This document shows, piece by piece, positions 26,032-33,811 of a DNA stretch of 64,000 nt. Position 1 is the first letter of the stretch. Every line of letters starts with the position of its first letter. Under the pieces are notes generated by a model. It made no database searches and had not been told where the DNA came from. It saw only the letters and a program-made list of their open reading frames with translations. The stretch comes from Enterovirga aerilata. Its GTDB lineage: Bacteria > Pseudomonadota > Alphaproteobacteria > Rhizobiales > Beijerinckiaceae. The stretch is taken from the NCBI RefSeq assembly GCF_013044135.1, contig NZ_JABEPP010000003.1, positions 62,001 to 126,000 on the forward strand, given 5' to 3'. Made by a program: the position numbers and the translations under genes.

Positions 26032-27276
26032 ATGCGGGTCGTGGTGCTGGGGGGCGGCGTCGTCGGCGTGACGACGGCCTATCAACTTCAGAAGGACGGC
26101 CACGAGGTCGTGGTCGTCGAGCGTCAGCCGCAGGTCGCGAGCGAGACGAGCTGGGGCAATGCCGGCATGGTCGCGCCGGGCCATTCCTTCGTCTGGTCGT
26201 CGCCGAAAGCGCCGATGATCCTGCTGAAATCGCTCTTCCAGAAGGACCAGGCGCTCCGCTTCAAGCTCTCGGCCGATCCGCGCCTCTACACCTGGTCGTG
26301 GAAGTTCCTGATGGAATGCACGGCCGAGAAGGCCAAGCGCAACACGCTCCTCAAGCACCGCCTCGCGGCCTATTCGCAATCCGTGCTGCAGCAGGTCGTC
26401 GCCGACGAGGACATCCGCTACGACCGCAATACGCGCGGGATCCTGTACCTGCACCGCTCGCAGGAGGCGCTCGATCGCGGCATCGCGCAGATGCGGCTGC
26501 TGGAATCCGACGGGCAGGAGATCCGCATCCTCGACCGGGCCGGGGTCGTGGCGCTCGATCCCAGCCTCGGCGCGGCGGCGGACAAGATCGCGGGCGCGAT
26601 CTACTGCCCGACGGACGAGACGGGCGATTCGGCGCTGTTCACGCGCGGACTTGCGGCCAAGGTCGCCGAGCGTGGCGGCGAATTGCGGACCGGCACCACG
26701 ATCAGGTCGATCAGGACGGACGGAGACGCGATCGCGGGGGTCGAGACGGACAAGGGTGAGGTCAGGGGCGACGCCTATGTCCTCGCGCTCGGCTGCCACA
26801 GCGCCGAGGCCGGCCGGCGGATCGGCATCGACCTGCCGATCTATCCGATCAAGGGCTATTCACTGACCATCCCGGTCGGCAACCACCCGCGGCCCCCGAC
26901 GGTCGCGTCCGTCGACGAGCACAACCTCGTCGCGATCACGAGCTTCGGTGACCGCCTGCGGGTGACGGCCACGGCCGAGTTCGCAGGCTACGACCTCCGC
27001 CACAAGCCGTCGGACTTCGCGTTCATGAAGGGTGTGACGCAGGACCTCTACCCGGACGGCGCCGATTACGACCGGGCCGAGATGTGGGCCGGGCTGCGGC
27101 CCATGACGCCGACGAACCTGCCGTTCTTCGGGCGCCAGCGCTACGGCAACCTCTACCTGAACACGGGTCACGGCCATATCGGCTGGACCATGTCGCACGG
27201 GTCGGCCCGGATCACGGCGGACCTCATCGCCGGCCGGATTCCGGCCATTCCCATGGACGGCCTGCTCGCGGCCTGA
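26032..27276 (+). CDS. dadA: D-amino acid dehydrogenase, DadA-like FAD oxidoreductase
   Basis: A 414-residue DAO-family flavoenzyme: N-terminal dinucleotide fold VVVLGGGVVGVTTAYQL, the DadA-like SETSWGNAGMVAPGHSFVW and the C-terminal GLRPMTPTNLPFFGRQRYGNLYLNTGHGHIGWTMSHGSA region (cited here in part). It oxidises D-amino acids to 2-keto acids, passing electrons to the respiratory chain. GGAGG precedes the ATG. It follows livF in the same operon and is followed by an amino-acid racemase-superfamily gene and ridA, which fits oxidation of an imported D-amino acid with imine clean-up. Confidence 0.93.
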   Translation: MRVVVLGGGVVGVTTAYQLQKDGHEVVVVERQPQVASETSWGNAGMVAPGHSFVWSSPKAPMILLKSLFQKDQALRFKLSADPRLYTWSWKFLMECTAEKAKRNTLLKHRLAAYSQSVLQQVVADEDIRYDRNTRGILYLHRSQEALDRGIAQMRLLESDGQEIRILDRAGVVALDPSLGAAADKIAGAIYCPTDETGDSALFTRGLAAKVAERGGELRTGTTIRSIRTDGDAIAGVETDKGEVRGDAYVLALGCHSAEAGRRIGIDLPIYPIKGYSLTIPVGNHPRPPTVASVDEHNLVAITSFGDRLRVTATAEFAGYDLRHKPSDFAFMKGVTQDLYPDGADYDRAEMWAGLRPMTPTNLPFFGRQRYGNLYLNTGHGHIGWTMSHGSARITADLIAGRIPAIPMDGLLAA

Positions 27277-27287
27277 GAGGACCTGTC

Positions 27288-28085
27288 ATGCCCAGCACCA
27301 GCTCGACCGCCGATCTCGGCATCCTCCCGTCGGAGCTCGACGGCGGCATCCCCTACCGGGCCGCGATCGGCCTCGTCGTCCTCGCGACCGACCAGACCAT
27401 CGAGCACGAGTACCGGATGCTCGTCGCCGGACCGGGCATCGCCTTCTACGAGGCGAGGCTGTTCAACGATGCCGACATCACGCCGGAGACGCTCCGGGCG
27501 ATCGGGCCGCGCATCGCCCCCTGCGTCGAGCTGATCCTGCCGGGGCTTCCGCTCGACGTCGTCGCCTTCGGCTGCACCTCGGCCACGATGACCCTCGGCG
27601 AGGAGGCGGTCTTCGCCGAGATCAGGAAGGCGCGGCCCGGCATCGCCTGCACGACGCCGGTGACGGCGGCCTTCGCGGCCTTCGATGCGCTCGGCGTGAG
27701 GTCGATCGGCCTCCTGACGCCCTATTCGCCCGAGATCAACCGGAACCTCGTCCGCTATTTCGAGGGCCGCGGCGTCAGGGTGGCGGCGAACGCGACCTTC
27801 AACCGACAGGACGACCGGGAGGCGGCCCGCATCTCGGTCGCGTCCATCGAGAAGGGGGCCGAGGCACTCGCCCGGACGCCCGGCGTTGAGGCGGTCTTCG
27901 TCTCCTGCACGAGCCTGCGCGTGGCGGAGGTCGCCGCGCGGATCGAGAACCGGATCGGGATTCCGGTTACATCGAGCAACCATGCCATGGCATGGCACAG
28001 CCTCCGGCTTGCCGGGATCGAGGATGCGCGGCCGGAAGCCGGCCGCCTGTTCGAGACGAGCCCGCGCCGGCGTGCGGCGGCGTGA
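27288..28085 (+). CDS. Asp/Glu racemase-superfamily enzyme (maleate isomerase/EutA-like)
   Basis: A 265-residue protein of the Asp/Glu/hydantoin racemase superfamily, in the branch containing maleate cis-trans isomerase, arylmalonate decarboxylase and the ectoine-utilisation protein EutA. Both catalytic Cys are present: C96 (AFGCTSATMT) and C207 (VSCTSLR), as needed for two-base chemistry. The EHEYRM and TTPVTAAFAAF segments fit this branch. The operon context (dadA, ridA, amino-acid transporter) favours racemisation or isomerisation of an amino or keto acid over maleate metabolism. No other ectoine genes are present, so I do not name it eutA. Confidence 0.85.
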   Translation: MPSTSSTADLGILPSELDGGIPYRAAIGLVVLATDQTIEHEYRMLVAGPGIAFYEARLFNDADITPETLRAIGPRIAPCVELILPGLPLDVVAFGCTSATMTLGEEAVFAEIRKARPGIACTTPVTAAFAAFDALGVRSIGLLTPYSPEINRNLVRYFEGRGVRVAANATFNRQDDREAARISVASIEKGAEALARTPGVEAVFVSCTSLRVAEVAARIENRIGIPVTSSNHAMAWHSLRLAGIEDARPEAGRLFETSPRRRAAA

Positions 28086-28115
28086 CGATCAACCAAGAGA
28101 AGCAAGGACATCGCG

Positions 28116-28469
28116 ATGACGGACATCAAGCGTATCGAGGTCGGGGCCCGCATGAGCCAGGCCGTCGTCCACGGCGACACCGTGTACCTGGCCGGGCAGG
28201 TGGCGCAGCGGGCGCCTGGCGCCTCGGTCGCCGACCAGACCAGGGACATCCTGGCCAAGACCGACGAGCTCCTGGCCGCAGCCGGCACGGACAAGTCGAA
28301 GCTCCTCTCGGCCACGATCTGGCTCACCGATATCGGCACCTTCAACGAGATGAACGCCGTCTGGGACGCCTGGGTCTCGCCGGGCAACACGCCGGCCCGC
28401 GCCTGCGTGGAGGCGAAGCTCGCGGCGCCTCAATTCACGGTCGAGATCGCGGTGGTCGCGGCGCGCTGA
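28116..28469 (+). CDS. ridA: RidA family protein (enamine/imine deaminase)
   Basis: A 117-residue RidA/YjgF protein, a trimer that hydrolyses reactive enamine/imine intermediates from PLP- or flavin-dependent amino-acid breakdown. The key Arg of active members is present at R95 (TPARACVEAKL). As last gene of the operon it would hydrolyse the 2-imino acids made by the D-amino acid dehydrogenase. GGA precedes the ATG. A GC-rich stem-loop without T-tract lies just after the stop (28477-28491). Confidence 0.92.
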   Translation: MTDIKRIEVGARMSQAVVHGDTVYLAGQVAQRAPGASVADQTRDILAKTDELLAAAGTDKSKLLSATIWLTDIGTFNEMNAVWDAWVSPGNTPARACVEAKLAAPQFTVEIAVVAAR

Positions 28470-28660
28470 GCCCGCTCCCCGCCACGCGGGGCAAGCACAT
28501 CGTTTCCGCCCGTTCGGCATGGCGCTCCCGCGCCTGCCGGACGGCATCGAACGGGCTGGAGCGCCGAGAACGCCGCGTGCCCTCCAGTCGCATATGACCT
28601 GACCCCGGCCTGAATCTTGACATTCCGGGCTCGCCTGCCGAGGCTGCATCGGGCTCGACC
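28470..28660. other. Non-coding stretch after ridA
   Basis: The first part of an area of about 730 bases (28470-29201) between ridA and the TerC gene that holds no convincing gene. It starts with a stem-loop (arms CCCCGC/GCGGGG) lacking a T-tract. Open frames on the minus strand across 28430-29154 are low-complexity Arg/Ser/Pro-rich sequences typical of antisense GC-rich DNA, and I do not call them genes. Confidence 0.4.
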
Positions 28661-29035
28661 GTGAGCCCCAGGGAGGGAGCGCTGGCTGGAGCTGGCCCTC
28701 GCGGCAGCTTCGTGCAGATCGCGCTGGCGCTGATCGCGCTGGTCGCGATGCTGATTCCGGACCTGCGCGGGCTGCCCTTGGTCCCGGGCGCCGGCGGCCT
28801 CCCGGCAGCCGGGATAGCCGGTTCCGGGCCGGAGCGCGGGACGGGCCTCGTCCTCGCGGCGCTCGGCTCGGTCGAAGAGCCGGACGAAGATCCCGACACG
28901 GACAGAGACCGGCCCGCCCCCGTCACCGACGGCATGGCCAGGCACGGCAGCCGCGCGCGTGTCCTGTCCCTGGCCGCCTCCCCGGCGGTCCCCCGCTGCT
29001 GCGCCCATCGGGCGACCGGCCCGCCGCGCGCCTGA
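28661..29035 (+). CDS. Doubtful small membrane protein
   Basis: A possible 124-residue product from a GTG start. It has one believable hydrophobic helix near the N-terminus (FVQIALALIALVAMLIP) followed by a Pro/Gly-rich and then acidic region (EEPDEDPDTDRDRP). There is no Shine-Dalgarno that stands out and no recognisable family. The hydrophobic segment is the only reason to list it; it may be a remnant or chance reading frame. Confidence 0.25.
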   Translation: MSPREGALAGAGPRGSFVQIALALIALVAMLIPDLRGLPLVPGAGGLPAAGIAGSGPERGTGLVLAALGSVEEPDEDPDTDRDRPAPVTDGMARHGSRARVLSLAASPAVPRCCAHRATGPPRA

Positions 29036-29201
29036 GCCGGCCGGACCGGCGCGGCCGAGCGCCGGTGGCCATCACGAATTCCTGACGTGACCTCGCCTCG
29101 GCGGGTGCGCCGTCCCGGCGCGCCTGGCCTGTCCCGGTCGGGACGCGGCGGCACGATCGTTCCGCCCGACCCGGGCGCCTCCTAAATTCTGGTACCTGCT
29201 C

Positions 29202-29900
29202 ATGGAAAGCCTAGCCCCCGATCTCCTCAAGCTCGTCCAGATCATCTGGATCAACATCATCCTGTCGGGCGACAACGCCGTCGTGATCGCGATGGCCTGC
29301 CGCGGCCTCCCCGAATCCAAGCAGCGCGCGGGGATGATCCTCGGCGCGCTCGTCGCGGTCGCGCTGCGGATCGTGTTCACGGTCCTGGTCGCGACCCTGC
29401 TCTCCACGCCGTTCCTGAAGATCGTCGGCGGCTGTCTGCTGCTCTGGATCGCGGTCAAGCTGGTCCTCGGCGAGGAGGACGAGGGCGGCGGCGTGAAGGA
29501 GACGGACCGCCTCCTTCATGCCGTCCGCACGATCGCGATCGCGGATGCGGTGATGAGCCTGGACAACGTGCTGGCGATCGCGGCGGTGGCGAAGGATTCG
29601 ACCACCCTTCTGATCGTCGGGCTTGCGATCTCGATCCCCCTCATCGTGGCCGGAGCGGCCCTCATCATGGCGCTCCTCACGCGGTTCCCCATCCTCGTCT
29701 GGGCGGGGGCGGCCCTGCTCGGCTGGGTTGCCGGAGACATGCTGGTCTCCGATCCGTGGCTCGTCGGGATGCTCGGCGACGCCGTCCTGCACCGGATCGA
29801 GCTGCCCGTCTCGGCGCTCTGTGCCGCAGGGGTCGTCGCGCTGGGCATCGTCCTGACCCGCCGGGCAGCCGGAGAGCATGCCCTCAAGCATCAGGCCTGA
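29202..29900 (+). CDS. TerC-family membrane protein (YjbE-type)
   Basis: A 232-residue integral membrane protein of the TerC/Alx family, linked to Mn2+ export and metal or pH homeostasis. Both conserved acidic helices are present: SGDNAVVIAMACRGLP and DAVMSLDNVLAIAAVA, each with the Asp-Asn pair expected to bind metal. I saw no Mn riboswitch-like sequence in the 160 bases upstream. It is followed by a very small membrane protein gene, possibly co-transcribed. Confidence 0.9.
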   Translation: MESLAPDLLKLVQIIWINIILSGDNAVVIAMACRGLPESKQRAGMILGALVAVALRIVFTVLVATLLSTPFLKIVGGCLLLWIAVKLVLGEEDEGGGVKETDRLLHAVRTIAIADAVMSLDNVLAIAAVAKDSTTLLIVGLAISIPLIVAGAALIMALLTRFPILVWAGAALLGWVAGDMLVSDPWLVGMLGDAVLHRIELPVSALCAAGVVALGIVLTRRAAGEHALKHQA

Positions 29901-29950
29901 CCGGGACCATCCCGGTCGGCCATCCGTCACCGAGAACCTGGAGACGAACG

Positions 29951-30127
29951 ATGCAGACCTTCGTTGTTCCGGCTTGGGTGTGGCTCAATGCCGGCATTCT
30001 GATCGCGGCAGGCGCCTATGTCGCGATCCGGCTTCGCCGCGAGGGCAGGCCGGAGACGGCCCGCGCTCCGGCTCGGACGCCCGGGTATCGGCCGGGGACG
30101 GCGCAGGAGAGGCTCAGGACGAGCTAG
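29951..30127 (+). CDS. Small membrane protein (58 aa)
   Basis: A 58-residue protein with one N-terminal membrane helix (VPAWVWLNAGILIAAGAYVAI) followed by a basic hydrophilic tail (RLRREGRPETARAPAR). The ATG is preceded by GGAGA. It starts 50 bases after the TerC gene on the same strand. I recognise no family; it could be a small partner of the exporter. Confidence 0.5.
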   Translation: MQTFVVPAWVWLNAGILIAAGAYVAIRLRREGRPETARAPARTPGYRPGTAQERLRTS

Positions 30128-30161
30128 GCCGGCGCCCCCGAAGGCCGGGACGGCAGGATCG

Positions 30162-30191
30162 CCGGACAGGGTGCCGACGCAGCCTGTCCGG
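30162..30191. terminator. Stem-loop between convergent genes
   Basis: Perfect 9-base arms CCGGACAGG and CCTGTCCGG with a 12-base loop lie between two convergent small genes. There is no T-tract, so if it ends transcription it does so weakly or with help. The position suggests a shared terminator. Confidence 0.4.
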
Positions 30192-30213
30192 TGCCCGCCC
30201 GCCGGCGCAGGGC

Positions 30214-30408
30214 TCATCGCGCTGCGCGCCAGGCCAGAAGGAAGCCTGCCGCGATGATGGCCGACAGGGCGACCGTCTCCGCGGCGCTCAGCGTGCCGAG
30301 GGCCTCGCCCATCCAGTCGGACAGGTCCCGGAACTGGCGCGACCACCCGGCCTCCTGGGGCGGCCGCTCGATCTGCTCCGTCGTTCTCGTCGCGTCCGCG
30401 ATCTCCAT
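30214..30408 (-). CDS. Small membrane protein (64 aa)
   Basis: A 64-residue protein with a hydrophilic N-terminal half (RQFRDLSDWMGEALGTLSAA) and a C-terminal membrane helix (ETVALSAIIAAGFLLAWRAAR). It has no recognisable family. It is convergent with the other small membrane gene at 29951 and downstream of the BioF2-like acyltransferase gene on the same strand. Confidence 0.45.
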   Translation of the reverse strand: MEIADATRTTEQIERPPQEAGWSRQFRDLSDWMGEALGTLSAAETVALSAIIAAGFLLAWRAAR

Positions 30409-30561
30409 GGCGAGGCGAGGGTAGGCCGGTTCGGAGGCCCTGCAAATCCGTTCGGGGCGGCGCGGCGGCGCGGTGCTCGGACCGACGCCGCGGCCTCCTT
30501 CTCCTGGGGCGACGGATCGGACCGCCGCGATATCTCGCGGGAGCTGTCCGGGGAGCGCCGG

Positions 30562-31875
30562 TCAGGGACCTGCCGAAGCAGGCGCCGCGCTGCGCAGGTG
30601 CCGGGAGCGCTCGGAGCCGACCGGGCCCGGTCGAGCTTCGCTCTTCATCAGGGAACCGAGACGACTGGACCGCAGAGCGCGGATGCACGCCGTCATGCGC
30701 TCGTGCAGGTGCCCCCGTATCGTGCATGGAACGGACATGATCGCGATCTCTTCGCGGGACTTGCTGAACTGCAGCTTGTAGTCTTGGGCGCCGTACATGA
30801 AGTCGTACGATTTTCCTTGTTCGAGCGTCCAGCGCAGAACAAGTTTCATCAGGATATGGCCGGGTCGATATTTCTCATATGCAGGATCGTAGGCAGGGTG
30901 CATGAAGAGCACGCGGCTGGGCTCGACGTAATTGACCTGTACCGCCAGGATTTCGGCATCCAGCGTCAGAGCGAAGACCGCGATATGCCCGTCCTTCGAT
31001 ATCCGATCGGGCGCGGAGGCGAGCAGCCTCTCGTAGCCGGTCGATCCGAGCCAGGTGGATGAGCTGTGCCGCTTCCTGACGAGCCAATCCCTCTTATGGC
31101 GCAGCATCCACGCGATCGCCTGACCGTACCGCTCTCCGCCTGTCATGAGCTCGAGCGCGACGGCCCCGCGTTCGCCCAGGCGCCGATAGGACCGGTCGAC
31201 ATGTCCGCGCAGGCTCTTGCCAATGGAGCGCCAGTAGGAATCCCAGTCCGGCGTGTCGTTCCAGGCGATGTAGGGCGAAGGCTCCCCCCAGCGGGGAGCG
31301 ATCCCGTCCTCGCAGAGAACCTTGAACAGAAGGGAGTCCGCCCTGACGTGGTCGAACCTGATCAGGTCAGCCGGACAGCTCCGGCGCAGAAATGTCCAGG
31401 CAAGACGCGCGAAGCGCAGGCTCTCCGGCGAGGCCTCGACCAGGATGTCGTGATAGTCTCCCAGGCCCGCGAGCGGGACGACCGCCGTCCACAATCGACG
31501 ATGCCGGACAAGTGCGAGCGGCCAGATGAGGACGATCCGACCCGCGTTGCGCACGATGATGCAGTGGAGCCCGTGTCCCTGCGGCTCCGCCAGTAGGTCC
31601 CACACCGTGCGGATCCACTCGTAGCCTTGCCACATGTAGGGCTCGCTCGCCCTGCCATACAGGCGGTCCCATTCCTCCCGGAGGAGGAACAGCTCCTCCG
31701 GGCGCCTGACGAGCTCGACGAAGACGTCGCCCCGAGGCGACCCGGAAGCCTCGCGCTGGCTCGAAGTTCCGATCTGCTCGGCGGCGCCGGGACTTTCGGT
31801 CGGTCCGCCGGCCAGGAGCGCGCGCTCCAGCCCCCGTCCGCGGATCGGGAAAATCGTGCCAGTGTCGGCTTGCAT
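30562..31875 (-). CDS. GNAT-fold acyltransferase, BioF2/CelD (FemAB-like) family
   Basis: A protein of about 437 residues with the double-GNAT arrangement of the Acetyltransf_6/CelD-like family, often found in exopolysaccharide or cell-wall loci. Recognisable parts are LREEWDRLYGRASEPYMWQGYEWIRTVW (cited in part), SIGKSLRGHVDRSYRRLGERG and the C-terminal YRPGHILMKLVLRWTLEQG with DFMYGAQDYKLQF. The ATG at 31875 is chosen over a GTG at 31899. The gene is visibly richer in A+T than its neighbours and has no related genes nearby, hinting at horizontal acquisition. The acceptor substrate is unknown. Confidence 0.82.
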   Translation of the reverse strand: MQADTGTIFPIRGRGLERALLAGGPTESPGAAEQIGTSSQREASGSPRGDVFVELVRRPEELFLLREEWDRLYGRASEPYMWQGYEWIRTVWDLLAEPQGHGLHCIIVRNAGRIVLIWPLALVRHRRLWTAVVPLAGLGDYHDILVEASPESLRFARLAWTFLRRSCPADLIRFDHVRADSLLFKVLCEDGIAPRWGEPSPYIAWNDTPDWDSYWRSIGKSLRGHVDRSYRRLGERGAVALELMTGGERYGQAIAWMLRHKRDWLVRKRHSSSTWLGSTGYERLLASAPDRISKDGHIAVFALTLDAEILAVQVNYVEPSRVLFMHPAYDPAYEKYRPGHILMKLVLRWTLEQGKSYDFMYGAQDYKLQFSKSREEIAIMSVPCTIRGHLHERMTACIRALRSSRLGSLMKSEARPGPVGSERSRHLRSAAPASAGP

Positions 31876-31990
31876 CCAAGCGCCTCGGCAACTCGCCACG
31901 CCGGATCAGCGTGCAAGAATCGCCGGGCGGGGACTACCACCCTGGCTGGGTACTCCCGATGCTTCGCTCCGGCCGCTGGCCGCCTGCGTC

Positions 31991-32416
31991 CTAGCCGGCG
32001 TCGGCCACGAGCCCCGCGGCCGCGATCCCGGCCGCCGCGCAGGCCTCGTCGTTGTCGGACGTGTCGCCCGAGATGCCGACCGCGCCCAGGATCGTCCCGG
32101 CCTGATCCTTGATCAGGACGCCGCCGGGGACAGGCACCAGGGCGCCGCCCAGAAGGCCGTTCACGGCCGAGATGAAATAGGGCTGCTCCTCCGCCCGGCG
32201 GTGCAGCGCGCGGGAGCCGAGCCCGAGCGACAGCGCGCCGAAGGCCTTGCCGTAGGCGACCTTGTCGCGGGAGAGCGAGGTGCCGTCCTGCGAGGCGGCT
32301 GCCTTCAGGGCGCCGCGGGCATCGAGCACGAGCACGGAGAGCGGCTTCAGATTGCGCTTCGTGCCCTCGTCGAGCGCGGCGTGCATGATCTTGTGGGCCT
32401 GGTCGAGCGTGAGCAT
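31991..32416 (-). CDS. GlcG/HbpS-like (DUF336) protein
   Basis: A 141-residue protein of the GlcG/HbpS family, small alpha/beta proteins found with glycolate oxidase and other oxidoreductases; some bind haem or cobalamin. Family segments are MLTLDQAHKIMHAALDEG, ALKAAASQDGTSLSRDKVAYGKA (cited in part) and VPGGVLIKDQAGTILGAVGISG. It lies downstream of the aminotransferase gene on the same strand. Close to a large 2-hydroxyacid dehydrogenase gene, it fits a glyoxylate/2-hydroxyacid module. Confidence 0.88.
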   Translation of the reverse strand: MLTLDQAHKIMHAALDEGTKRNLKPLSVLVLDARGALKAAASQDGTSLSRDKVAYGKAFGALSLGLGSRALHRRAEEQPYFISAVNGLLGGALVPVPGGVLIKDQAGTILGAVGISGDTSDNDEACAAAGIAAAGLVADAG

Positions 32417-32444
32417 GGTTCGGTCTCCGATTCAGAGTGTCCGG

Positions 32445-32477
32445 GCGTCATGGCCGGGCTTGGCCCGGCCATGACGC
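32445..32477. repeat. Dispersed palindromic element (REP-like)
   Basis: Perfect 15-base arms GCGTCATGGCCGGGC and GCCCGGCCATGACGC around a 3-base loop. It lies in the 100-base gap between the aminotransferase and glcG-like genes. This matches, from memory, a GC-rich palindrome that recurs between genes in Hyphomicrobiales genomes. There is no T-tract, and only one full copy is seen here. As RNA it would form a very stable hairpin that could protect the upstream mRNA. Confidence 0.65.
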
Positions 32478-32516
32478 GAGTGGATGACATTGCGAGGGTC
32501 GAGGCGGAGCCTTCGA

Positions 32517-33710
32517 TCAATTGGCCGGAGTGGCACCGGGTCCGGCATTGCCGGCGAGATAGCTCATGGCGACGTCCACGCCGCCCGGATTGTGCGGAAT
32601 GCCGCAGACGCGCAGCCCCATCTCCACCCCGGTCAGCACGCCCGTGACCATCAGGTCGTGGAAATCGCCGAGATGGCCGATGCGGAACACCTTGTCCGCG
32701 AGGGGCCCGAGCCCGTTGCCGAGCGACATGTTGAACCGCGCGAGGATCTCGGCGCGCAGGTTGTCGGCCGAATGGCCGTCGGGGAGGCGCACAGCGGTGA
32801 GCGAGGAGGAATACTCGGCCGGCTCGGCGCACTGGATCTCGAAGCCCCAATGACGCACGCAGCGGCGTGTCGCCTCCGCGGCGCGGTCGTGGCGTGCGAA
32901 GACGTTGTCGAGCCCTTCCTCGTGCAGCATGCCGAGCGCGACGTTGAGGCCCTGCAGCAGGTTCGTCGAGGGCGTATAGGGGAAGAAGCCCTTGGCGTTG
33001 ATCTCCAGCATCTCCTCCCAGTCCCAGAAGGAGCGCGGCAGCTTCGCGGTCCTGGAAGCCGCGAGCGCCTTGTCCGAGATCGCGTTGAAGGAGAGGCCGG
33101 GCGGCAGCATCAGGCCCTTCTGCGAGCCGCCGACCGTGACGTCGACGCCCCACTCGTCGTGCCGGTAGTCGATCGAACCGAGCGACGAGATCGTATCGAC
33201 GAGGAGCAGGGCCGGATGGCCGGCCTTGTCGATCGCGCGCCGCACCGCGGCGACTCGCGAGGTCACGCCCGTCGAGGTCTCGTTGTGCACGATGCACACG
33301 GCCTTGATCCTGTGATCCTTGTCCTCGGCAAGCCGCGCCTCGATCGCGCCGGCATCGACGCCATGGCGCCAGTCGCCCGGGATCACCTCGGCCTCGAGCC
33401 CGAGCTTCTTTGCCATCTTGCTCCACAGCGTCGAGAACCAGCCGGTCTCGAACATGAGGATCTGGTCGCCGGGCGAGAGGGTGTTGCAGAGCGCCGCCTC
33501 CCACGCGCCGGTGCCGGAGGCCGGGTAGATGATGACCGGGTTCTCGGTCTTGAAGATCGTCTTGATGCCGGCCAGTACCTCCCGGCCCAGCCTGCCGAAT
33601 TCCGGCCCGCGATGGTCGATGGTCGGCTTCGCGATGGCGGCGAGCACCGGCAGCGGCGTGTTCGTCGGCCCCGGGATCTGCAGAAAATGACGGCCGGCCT
33701 GATAGCTCAT
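32517..33710 (-). CDS. Class V aminotransferase, serine-glyoxylate/alanine-glyoxylate type
   Basis: A 397-residue PLP enzyme. K198 in VGGSQKGLMLPPG is the Schiff-base Lys; FLQIPGPTNTPLPVL, HRGPEFGRL, YPASGTGAWEAAL and LLLVDTISSLGS are typical of serine-glyoxylate aminotransferase. It should make glycine from glyoxylate with serine or alanine as amino donor. ATG at 33710 is chosen because GGAGG precedes it; an upstream ATG would add 16 non-conserved residues. It is divergent from the large FAD/Fe-S dehydrogenase, and a CitE-like lyase elsewhere in the window could produce glyoxylate. Confidence 0.93.
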   Translation of the reverse strand: MSYQAGRHFLQIPGPTNTPLPVLAAIAKPTIDHRGPEFGRLGREVLAGIKTIFKTENPVIIYPASGTGAWEAALCNTLSPGDQILMFETGWFSTLWSKMAKKLGLEAEVIPGDWRHGVDAGAIEARLAEDKDHRIKAVCIVHNETSTGVTSRVAAVRRAIDKAGHPALLLVDTISSLGSIDYRHDEWGVDVTVGGSQKGLMLPPGLSFNAISDKALAASRTAKLPRSFWDWEEMLEINAKGFFPYTPSTNLLQGLNVALGMLHEEGLDNVFARHDRAAEATRRCVRHWGFEIQCAEPAEYSSSLTAVRLPDGHSADNLRAEILARFNMSLGNGLGPLADKVFRIGHLGDFHDLMVTGVLTGVEMGLRVCGIPHNPGGVDVAMSYLAGNAGPGATPAN

Positions 33711-33762
33711 CGGGGGTCCTCCCTGGCCGGCGGGTACGGCCTGTTGCCCAGATTGCATTTTG

Positions 33763-33789
33763 TATTATCTTTGCGGGCCGACGCGTCAA
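33763..33789. promoter_or_regulatory. AT-rich divergent promoter core
   Basis: The 101-base gap between the divergent aminotransferase and FAD/Fe-S dehydrogenase genes has a strikingly A+T-rich core (about 33751-33772) with TATTAT on the plus strand (33763-33768) as a -10 candidate. On the minus strand TTGACG (33789-33784) is a -35 candidate with TAATAC 16 bases further on. The FCD-GntR protein encoded at 36736 may act here. Confidence 0.35.
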
Positions 33790-33811
33790 GCCGGCCGGGA
33801 CACGGACAAGA

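Noticed and set aside
28477-28491. Rho-independent terminator after ridA
   Set aside because: The CCCCGC/GCGGGG hairpin is short and no T-tract follows on the plus strand, so I mention it only as a stem-loop.
29036-29201. Manganese riboswitch (yybP-ykoY) upstream of the TerC-family gene
   Set aside because: The conserved loop sequences of that riboswitch could not be found in this stretch.
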